From an uncultured bacterium (GTDB lineage: Bacteria > Bacteroidota > Bacteroidia > Bacteroidales > Rikenellaceae): a stretch of 28,770 bases of DNA. The notes below the pieces were generated by a model. That model was not told where the DNA came from. It saw only the letters and a program-made list of their open reading frames with translations, and searched no databases. Location: positions 1 through 28,770 of the forward strand of contig CAJMNH010000018.1 of NCBI GenBank assembly GCA_905214725.1. Direction: 5' to 3'. Each line of letters opens with the position of its first letter. The stretch's first letter is position 1. Position numbers and translations under genes: made by a program. Of this stretch, positions 22,964-28,770 are shown one piece after another.

Positions 22964-23374
22964 ATGAAATACCATCCGAGCCTGATGTGGCGCGTTGCGT
23001 TGTGCGGTCTGCTGTTGGCCGGCTGCGGCGGAAGGCCGAACCGGAATCGTCCGGTCGGCGGACAGCGGGATGCCCACGGCTGCCTTGCGGCAGCCGGTTA
23101 TACGTGGAGCGAGGTGCGGCGCGACTGTATCCGCATCTTCGAGGCGGGCGTGCAGCTTGTCGACAGCCGGAATCCCGACGCGACGCTTGCCGCCTACGCC
23201 GTCTTCTCCGACGACGGGGCGAAGGCCGAACTGTTCCTGCCCGCTGCGGAGCGGCATCCCGTTCTGACGCGGCAAGGTAGCGGTTGCTGGCGGGGCGGAT
23301 CTTACGAGTTACGCCGCGAAGCGGGGAAACTTCTCCTGACGGCGGACGGCGAACGGATTTTTCACGAAAAATAG
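22964..23374 (+). CDS. Small lipoprotein of unknown function
   Basis: A 136-residue lipoprotein with signal MKYHPSLMWRVALCGLLLAG ending before C21. The mature N-terminus is basic and glycine-rich, so I would not predict surface export. The motif C40-LAAAGYTWSEVRRDC55-IRIFE, in which two cysteines flank a WSE-type segment, is its most distinctive block and may form a disulphide in the periplasm. The C-terminal half ends in YELRREAGKLLLTADGER, like a small beta-sandwich. I do not recognise a named family with certainty. It is 11 bases upstream of the receiver/PEP-synthase fusion and shares its promoter. Confidence 0.75.
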   Translation: MKYHPSLMWRVALCGLLLAGCGGRPNRNRPVGGQRDAHGCLAAAGYTWSEVRRDCIRIFEAGVQLVDSRNPDATLAAYAVFSDDGAKAELFLPAAERHPVLTRQGSGCWRGGSYELRREAGKLLLTADGERIFHEK

Positions 23375-23385
23375 CGAACGAACCG

Positions 23386-26300
23386 ATGGATAGCAACTGG
23401 GGGATACAGTCGACGGGTGCCGACGAAGCGACGGGTTACCGTTTCATGAAGCACCGCATACACAAGATTTTGCTGATTTGCTGCAGCTACGACGGCTACA
23501 TTTTGGAGGAGGACGGCCATATCGAGCAACAGATCAATCAGGAATACATCGATCTCAATATGTCCAATCCGCCGTCGCTCACGCGCGTCAGTTCGACGGT
23601 CGAGGCGCTCGAACAGTTGGCGGCGGACGACAGTTTCGATTTCATCCTCACGATGTACAACGTGGGCGAACCCGACGTGTTCGATTTCGCCAAGATCGTC
23701 AAGGAGCGTTATCCCCGTATTCCGGTGGTGCTGCTCACCAGCTTTTCGAAGGATGTCTACCGTCGTATCGAAGAGAAGGATGCGTCGGGCATCGACTATG
23801 TCTTTTCATGGAGCGGCAATGCCGATCTGATCATCGGTATCATCAAACTCACCGAGGATGCGATGAACGCCGAGGAGGATATCCTCGTCGGCGGCGTGCA
23901 GGCCATTCTGCTGGTCGAGGATTCGGTGCGCTTCTACTCGGCCTATCTGCCGGCGCTCTACAAACTGATTCTCGAACAGAACACCGAATTTCTGAAGGAT
24001 GCGTTCAATGAGCAGCAGCAGATTCTGCGCAAGCGCGCACGGCCTAAAATCCTGCTGGCGACCAACTACGCCGACGCCGTCGCGCTCTATGAGAAATATA
24101 AGAAGAATCTGCTGGGCGTTATTTCGGACGTCGGGTTCGTTCTGCACAAAGGCGACGCCCCGTCGACCGAAAAACTCGATGCCGGCATCGACCTGTGTCG
24201 GCTGGTCAAGGCCGACAATCCGCTATTGCCGGTGTTGCTGCAGTCGTCGCAGACGGCCTTTGCCGAGCAGGCGCGCGAACTGAATGCCGGATTCATCGCC
24301 AAGAACTCGAAGACCTTGTTGCAGGAACTGTCGGATTTTATCGACGCCAAGTTCGCCTTCGGCGACTTCCTCTTCAAAGACCTCTCGACGGGGCGCGTGA
24401 TCGGTCGTGCGAAGGATCTCTATCAGATGCAGCAGCTCATCGCCTCGGTGCCCGATGACGTCTTCGAATACAATACTTCGCAGAACAACCTTTCGAAGTG
24501 GCTCTATTCGCGCGGTCTCTTTCCGCTGGCCGCTTCGATCCGCCAGCTCAACAAGAGCCATTTTCAGACGACCGAGGAGCACCGCGCGGCGCTCGTGACG
24601 CTGATTCGCGACTACCGTACGCTGCTGGGACAGGGCGTGGTTGCGAAGTTCGATTCGGGGACCTATTCCGATGCGATCGCCTTCGCCCGCATCGGCGAGG
24701 GGTCGCTCGGCGGCAAGGCGCGCGGTCTGGCCTTTATGAACAGCATGCTGGTGAAGCACAGCCAGTATGCCAAATACGAAAACGTGCGCGTGACGATTCC
24801 CCGCACGGTGGTCGTGGCGACCGACTATTTCGACGCCTTCATCAAAAACAACGGACTGGAATATGTCCTTACGGCCGAGATGACCGACGAGGAGATCCTC
24901 TCGGAGTTCGTCAGCTCGACGCTTCCCCACAAACTGCGCGAAGCCCTGAAGGTCTATGTGCGTACGGTCGGCGGGCCGTTGGCGGTACGCTCGTCGTCGA
25001 AATTGGAGGATTCGCACTATCAACCCTTCGCCGGCATCTATTCGACCTATATGATCCCTTATGTGGCGAACAACGAAGACCGTCAGCTGCGTCTGTTGCA
25101 GAAGGCGATCAAGAGCGTCTATGCTTCGACCTATTTCGCGGCGTCGAAAGCCTATGTGCAGTCGTCGCAGAATCTCATCGCGGAGGAGAAGATGGCTGTC
25201 GTGATACAGGAGGTCTGCGGCACGGAGGAGAACGGGTTCTTCTTTCCGACCCTGTCGGGCGTCGCGCGGTCGATCAACTACTACCCGTTGGGCGACGAGA
25301 CGCCCGAGGAGGGGGTCTGCAACATCGCTCTCGGATTGGGCAAGCTGGTCGTCGACGGCGGCCGGACGCTGCGTTTTTCTCCCCGTTATCCGCAGAAGGT
25401 GTTGCAAACGTCGACGCCCGAACTGGCGCTGCGCGACACGCAAAACGAGGTGCTGGCGCTCGACCTGCGTCCCGAGGCGTTCCACACTTCGACCGACGAT
25501 GCGGTCAATATCCGGCGGCTGACGTTGTCGGAGGTAGCGCCGATGCGCCAGACGCGGTTCGTCGCCTCGGTGTGGGACCGCGAGAACGACCGGATCTCCG
25601 ATTCGCCGATGGACGAGGGTCGTAAGGTGATCACCTTCAATGCCATTCTCAAATACAACACCTTCCCGCTGGCCGATATCGTGCGCGATATCCTGCAACT
25701 GGGCACTGAGGAGATGCGTTGTCCGGTCGAGGTGGAGTTTGCCGTCAATATGGACGTACCCTACGGCCAGCAGCGCGTCTTCAATTTGTTGCAGATCCGG
25801 CCGATTTTCGATAACAACGACAACCGTACGCTCGATTGGAACCGTGTGCCGACCGCAGACGCGCTCGTTTATGCCCAAAGCGCCTTGGGCGTGGGGAATA
25901 TGACCGATATTCGGGATATCGTCTATGTGAAACCCGAACGCTTCGATTCGCTTTCGACCGACCGGATCGTCGCTGAACTGGATGCGCTCAACACCCGAAT
26001 GCGCGAGGCCGGACGCGGCTACATTCTCGTCGGGCCGGGGCGATGGGGTTCGAGCGATCCTTTTCTGGGTATTCCGGTCAAGTGGCAGCAGATCACCGAG
26101 GCGCGCGTGATCGTCGAATGCGGGCTGGAACGCTTTCGGGTCGAACCGAGCCAAGGAACGCATTTCTTCCAGAACGTCACGTCGCTGGGCGTGGGATATC
26201 TTACGATCAATCCCTTCATGGGCGACGGGCGGTTCGATGTGGAACGGCTCGACGGAATGGAGGCCGCCGAGGAGGGCGACTACCTGCGTCGCGTCGCTTT

Positions 26301-26391
26301 TCCCGCTCCGTTGTGGGTCTATATCGACGGGCGTTCGAACAAGGGTATCGTGCGGTCGGAGCCGCCCGCCGAGGAGAACGAGACGCGTTGA
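23386..26391 (+). CDS. Fusion of receiver-like domains with a PEP/pyruvate-binding (PEP synthase N-terminal) domain
   Basis: A 1001-residue cytosolic protein. Residues about 25-160 form a receiver-like domain that lacks the phospho-acceptor: ILTM replaces the expected acidic site. A second receiver (about 170-325) keeps the classical residues, with acidic E178-D179 (LLVEDS), D248 (GVISDVGF), a serine-threonine switch (LLQSSQT) and lysine K306. Residues about 420-810 resemble the ATP-grasp PPDK/PEP-synthase N-terminal domain: LGGKARGLAFMNS, AVRSSSKLEDS, FAGIYSTY and LLQIRPIF. The phosphohistidine swivel and PEP-binding TIM barrel of true PEP synthase are absent. A distinct C-terminal domain (about 820-1001) contains GRGYILVGPGRWGSSDP. 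I chose the ATG at 23386, 11 bases after the lipoprotein stop codon; a longer frame overlaps that gene. Enzymatic role unknown. Confidence 0.85.
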   Translation: MDSNWGIQSTGADEATGYRFMKHRIHKILLICCSYDGYILEEDGHIEQQINQEYIDLNMSNPPSLTRVSSTVEALEQLAADDSFDFILTMYNVGEPDVFDFAKIVKERYPRIPVVLLTSFSKDVYRRIEEKDASGIDYVFSWSGNADLIIGIIKLTEDAMNAEEDILVGGVQAILLVEDSVRFYSAYLPALYKLILEQNTEFLKDAFNEQQQILRKRARPKILLATNYADAVALYEKYKKNLLGVISDVGFVLHKGDAPSTEKLDAGIDLCRLVKADNPLLPVLLQSSQTAFAEQARELNAGFIAKNSKTLLQELSDFIDAKFAFGDFLFKDLSTGRVIGRAKDLYQMQQLIASVPDDVFEYNTSQNNLSKWLYSRGLFPLAASIRQLNKSHFQTTEEHRAALVTLIRDYRTLLGQGVVAKFDSGTYSDAIAFARIGEGSLGGKARGLAFMNSMLVKHSQYAKYENVRVTIPRTVVVATDYFDAFIKNNGLEYVLTAEMTDEEILSEFVSSTLPHKLREALKVYVRTVGGPLAVRSSSKLEDSHYQPFAGIYSTYMIPYVANNEDRQLRLLQKAIKSVYASTYFAASKAYVQSSQNLIAEEKMAVVIQEVCGTEENGFFFPTLSGVARSINYYPLGDETPEEGVCNIALGLGKLVVDGGRTLRFSPRYPQKVLQTSTPELALRDTQNEVLALDLRPEAFHTSTDDAVNIRRLTLSEVAPMRQTRFVASVWDRENDRISDSPMDEGRKVITFNAILKYNTFPLADIVRDILQLGTEEMRCPVEVEFAVNMDVPYGQQRVFNLLQIRPIFDNNDNRTLDWNRVPTADALVYAQSALGVGNMTDIRDIVYVKPERFDSLSTDRIVAELDALNTRMREAGRGYILVGPGRWGSSDPFLGIPVKWQQITEARVIVECGLERFRVEPSQGTHFFQNVTSLGVGYLTINPFMGDGRFDVERLDGMEAAEEGDYLRRVAFPAPLWVYIDGRSNKGIVRSEPPAEENETR

Positions 26392-26510
26392 CGGCGGCAA
26401 TCCCCCTCTTTGACGGCGAAAATTGCAGGCTGCGAGGGAAATCGGGCGCTGTCTGAAAATAATTCTTTGAAAATTTGTTGTTTTTGGTTACAATCTGTCG
26501 GAAATTATTT

Positions 26511-26518
26511 TATATTTG
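26511..26518 (+). promoter_or_regulatory. -7 box of gdhA
   Basis: TATATTTG is a perfect TAnnTTTG, 49 bases before the gdhA ATG. A TTTTTGG about 24 bases upstream is a possible but over-spaced -33 element. The region from 26392 to 26567 holds no other gene-like signal. Confidence 0.6.
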
Positions 26519-26567
26519 TGATAAATGAAAACGATTGTTGCGAATAAACCATAAAAACAATTATACT

Positions 26568-27902
26568 ATGGATGTAAATAAACTTATGGCTGAGCTCGAG
26601 CGCAGGCACCCGGGTGAAAGCGAGTATCTGCAAGCCGTTCGCGAAGTGTTGACGACTGTCGAGGAGACCTACAACCGGCATCCCGAATTCGAGGCGAACA
26701 AGATCGCCGAGCGGATCGTCGAGCCCGACCGCAGTTTCACCTTCAAGGTGGTATGGGTCGACGATCGGGGCGAGGTGCAGGTCAACACCGGTTACCGGTT
26801 TCAGTTCAACAATGCCATCGGTCCCTACAAGGGCGGTTTGCGTTTCCATCCTTCCGTGAATCCGTCGATTCTGAAATTCCTCGGCTTCGAGCAGATCTTC
26901 AAGAACGCTCTGACGACGCTCCCGATGGGCGGCGCGAAGGGCGGTTCGGACTTCAATCCCAAGGGGAAATCCAACGGCGAGGTGATGCGTTTCTGCCAAG
27001 CCTTTATGGTCGAATTGTGGCGTCATATCGGTCCCGAGACCGACGTTCCGGCCGGCGATATCGGCGTGGGCGGCCGTGAGATCGGCTATCTCTACGGCAT
27101 GTACCGCAAGTTGGCGCGCGAGAACACGGGCGTGCTGACCGGAAAGGGAATGACCTATGGCGGTTCGCTGATCCGTCCCGAGGCGACGGGCTTCGGCGCG
27201 GTCTATTTCCTGCGTCAGATGCTCGAAACCGCAGGTCTGGATATCAAGGGGCAGGTAATCGCCATATCGGGCTTCGGCAACGTAGCGTGGGGCGTAGCGA
27301 CGAAGGCTACCGAACTGGGTGCGAAGGTCGTCACGATTTCGGGGCCCGACGGTTACATCTACGATCCGGCGGGGCTGGACAAGGAGAGGATCGCCTACAT
27401 GCTCGAACTGCGTGCGTCGAACAACGACGTGGTGGCTCCCTATGCCGACAAGTTCCCCGGCTCGACCTTCTTTGCGGGCCGCAAGCCGTGGGAACAGAAG
27501 GTGGATATCGCCATGCCGTGCGCTACGCAGAACGAGCTGGACGGCGAGGATGCCAAGCTGTTGATCGCCAACGGCGTGAAGGTCGTGGCCGAAGTTTCGA
27601 ACATGGGCTGCCGCCCCGAGGCGATCGACGCCTTCATCGCGGCCAAGATTCCCTATGGCCCGGGCAAAGCGGTCAACGCGGGCGGCGTCGCCACGTCGGG
27701 TTTGGAGATGAGCCAGAACTCAATGAAGTACAACTGGACGGCCGAGGAGGTCGACAACCGGCTGCATCACATCATGTCGTCGATCCACCACGCCTGTTTG
27801 GAGTACGGCACCGAAGCGGGCTATATCAACTACATGAAGGGCGCCAACATCGCCGGCTTCATGAAGGTCGCCAAATCGATGGTCGAGCAGGGCGTGCTCT
27901 GA
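26568..27902 (+). CDS. gdhA: Glutamate dehydrogenase, hexameric class (NADP type)
   Basis: A 444-residue enzyme that interconverts 2-oxoglutarate plus ammonia and glutamate, linking carbon and nitrogen metabolism. The substrate site has YKGGLRFHPSVN (residues 87-98) and the catalytic lysine K124 in LPMGGAKGGSDF. The dinucleotide-binding domain contains ISGFGNVAWGVA, and PAGDIGVGGREIGYLYG is the family signature that carries the catalytic aspartate. The length matches the 440-450 residue hexameric class, which in Bacteroides-type bacteria is used mainly for ammonia assimilation; cofactor preference is inferred. I chose the ATG at 26568 over a TTG at 26535. A strong terminator follows. Confidence 0.96.
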   Translation: MDVNKLMAELERRHPGESEYLQAVREVLTTVEETYNRHPEFEANKIAERIVEPDRSFTFKVVWVDDRGEVQVNTGYRFQFNNAIGPYKGGLRFHPSVNPSILKFLGFEQIFKNALTTLPMGGAKGGSDFNPKGKSNGEVMRFCQAFMVELWRHIGPETDVPAGDIGVGGREIGYLYGMYRKLARENTGVLTGKGMTYGGSLIRPEATGFGAVYFLRQMLETAGLDIKGQVIAISGFGNVAWGVATKATELGAKVVTISGPDGYIYDPAGLDKERIAYMLELRASNNDVVAPYADKFPGSTFFAGRKPWEQKVDIAMPCATQNELDGEDAKLLIANGVKVVAEVSNMGCRPEAIDAFIAAKIPYGPGKAVNAGGVATSGLEMSQNSMKYNWTAEEVDNRLHHIMSSIHHACLEYGTEAGYINYMKGANIAGFMKVAKSMVEQGVL

Positions 27903-27922
27903 GGCCGATCGAGATTGGATTG

Positions 27923-27961
27923 AATCGCATCCGAGCGTCACAACGCTCGGATGCGATTTTT
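27923..27961. terminator. Bidirectional terminator after gdhA
   Basis: A perfect 16-base stem, arms 27923-27938 and 27943-27958, with a CACA loop and a T-run on the plus side, between the convergent gdhA and the plug-domain gene. Confidence 0.9.
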
Positions 27962-27973
27962 CTGTTCGGGGAC

Positions 27974-28770
27974 TCAGGGGGTTTCTGAAATCCGTTCTTG
28001 CCTCCGAACGATCTTTCCCGTTCGCGTCACGCCCTCGATCGTAACGTCATAGTCCGCCGGTGCGTCGGAGGTGTAGAACTCTACTGTTGCACGTCCCTCC
28101 TCGTCGAGTTTTACGGCGGGATTCCAGTAGAGCGTCGTGCGGTAATCGGGCGCGGACGCCAAACGGCTTTTCTCGGTGGGATAGGCCGGAGCGTAAAACT
28201 CTGCGGGGGTTTGATAGCCCAATGGGGTCTGCACGCTCATATCGGGCGACGCCGTCGCAGCATACGCTTCGGCCAGCGCCCTCCCTTTCTTCATCGTAAT
28301 GGCGATAATGCCGCCTTTGAGATTCGTCCCCCAGTAGCTCGTCTGGTTGCGGTCGATCAGGTCGATTCGCGCCACCTGCTCGATTGGGTAATACAAACAT
28401 TCGGGTACATTGTCGAAGTCGTCGAAATATTGCATACCACGTTTCCATTCATTATTCTGAACTTTTTGCTGGTATTCTAAAACGGCTTGTCTGACATCCG
28501 ACTCAGAGCCTCCTTGTGCAACTTTTTCTATATTGGATAAAGCGTGTAAAACATCTGCAGATATTCCTTTTTCGCGTCTTTTCTCAATATGCCAGTTTGA
28601 TTCTGGTCCGTCGCTTTCGCCCTGATTCTCTTGTAGCATCGCGACCGTTTCCTCAATGCGACCATCGACCATAAACGCGGGTTTGCGTCCACGATAAGTC
28701 ACACGTCGGCCTGTCACCTGCATTCCGGGCATCTTCTCGATAAAGTCGAGGATCGTACCTGCGCTTACCT
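27974..28770 (-). CDS. Plug-domain envelope protein, partial (C-terminal part)
   Basis: The 3' end of a minus-strand gene whose 5' part lies beyond the right edge; the frame stays open from 28732 to 28770 and reads VSAGTILDFIEKMPGMQV. This is the start of a TonB-dependent-receptor plug domain (MPGMQV, then FMVDGR). The plug resumes at YPIEQVARIDLIDRN and GGIIAITMKKG, and the C-terminal segment (TTLYWNPAVKLDEEGRATVEF) resembles an immunoglobulin/macroglobulin-like domain found in large Bacteroidetes plug proteins, rather than a transporter barrel. Between the two plug halves lies about 85 residues, where roughly 20 are expected; this insert is low in GC and charged. An ATG at 28732 is internal and not the true start. 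Confidence 0.75.
   Translation of the reverse strand, partial: VSAGTILDFIEKMPGMQVTGRRVTYRGRKPAFMVDGRIEETVAMLQENQGESDGPESNWHIEKRREKGISADVLHALSNIEKVAQGGSESDVRQAVLEYQQKVQNNEWKRGMQYFDDFDNVPECLYYPIEQVARIDLIDRNQTSYWGTNLKGGIIAITMKKGRALAEAYAATASPDMSVQTPLGYQTPAEFYAPAYPTEKSRLASAPDYRTTLYWNPAVKLDEEGRATVEFYTSDAPADYDVTIEGVTRTGKIVRRQERISETP

Noticed and set aside
24223..26400. 725-residue open frame opposite the fusion protein
   Set aside because: Same reason: the plus-strand protein has recognisable receiver and ATP-grasp motifs, and the antisense translation shows none.
1..28770. Mobile elements, CRISPR arrays, prophage or RNA genes
   Set aside because: No transposase, integrase, direct-repeat array, tRNA-like cloverleaf or rRNA segment was seen on reading both strands.

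Overview
The window looks like chromosomal DNA of a Bacteroidales bacterium, most likely Alistipes or a close Rikenellaceae relative; this is inferred from gene content and style, since no marker was searched. It is GC-rich in genes and AT-rich between them. Several genes carry Bacteroidetes-type promoters (TTTG or TTG, about 20 bases, then TAnnTTTG). It encodes a lipidated Omp85 protein (TamL), tandem Skp genes behind bamA, a fimbrillin-like lipoprotein and a plug-domain envelope protein. I see no phage, insertion sequence, CRISPR array, tRNA or rRNA.

Layout. 1-1426: left edge and a polyol-permease-type MFS transporter (+). 1466-5614: a minus-strand operon dapF / nitroreductase / tamL. 5761-6911: a small charge-split protein and an alpha/beta hydrolase (+). 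6992-12445: the minus-strand envelope cluster nadK, uppS, bamA, skp, skp, with internal promoters before uppS and the first skp. 12581-14706: pdxJ and a CCA-adding-type nucleotidyltransferase (+, 4-base overlap). 14738-17070: a 68-residue ORF followed by a fimbrillin/GLUG lipoprotein. 17213-18136: a DMT transporter (+). 18180-19553: glyoxalase-like protein, tsaC, thioesterase (-). 19709-20077: rplS with a structured leader (-). 20431-22759: a GNAT-like protein then gcvT (-). 22964-26391: a small lipoprotein and a 1001-residue receiver/PEP-synthase-like fusion (+). 26568-27902: gdhA (+). 27974-28770: the 3' part of a plug-domain envelope protein (-), running off the right edge.

How the genes fit together. 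The centre is an envelope-biogenesis block: UppS makes the undecaprenyl carrier for peptidoglycan and glycans, Skp chaperones carry outer membrane proteins across the periplasm, and BamA inserts them. TamL is a second Omp85 protein, and DapF feeds the diaminopimelate/lysine branch. The rest is housekeeping: NAD kinase, PLP synthesis, tRNA CCA addition and threonylcarbamoyl-adenylate synthesis, ribosomal protein L19, glycine cleavage and glutamate dehydrogenase.

The least explained items are the receiver/PEP-synthase fusion with its small lipoprotein partner, the small ORF plus fimbrillin cassette with a 20-bp palindrome in front, the rplS leader with a terminator-like hairpin, and a low-GC insertion in the plug domain at the right edge.
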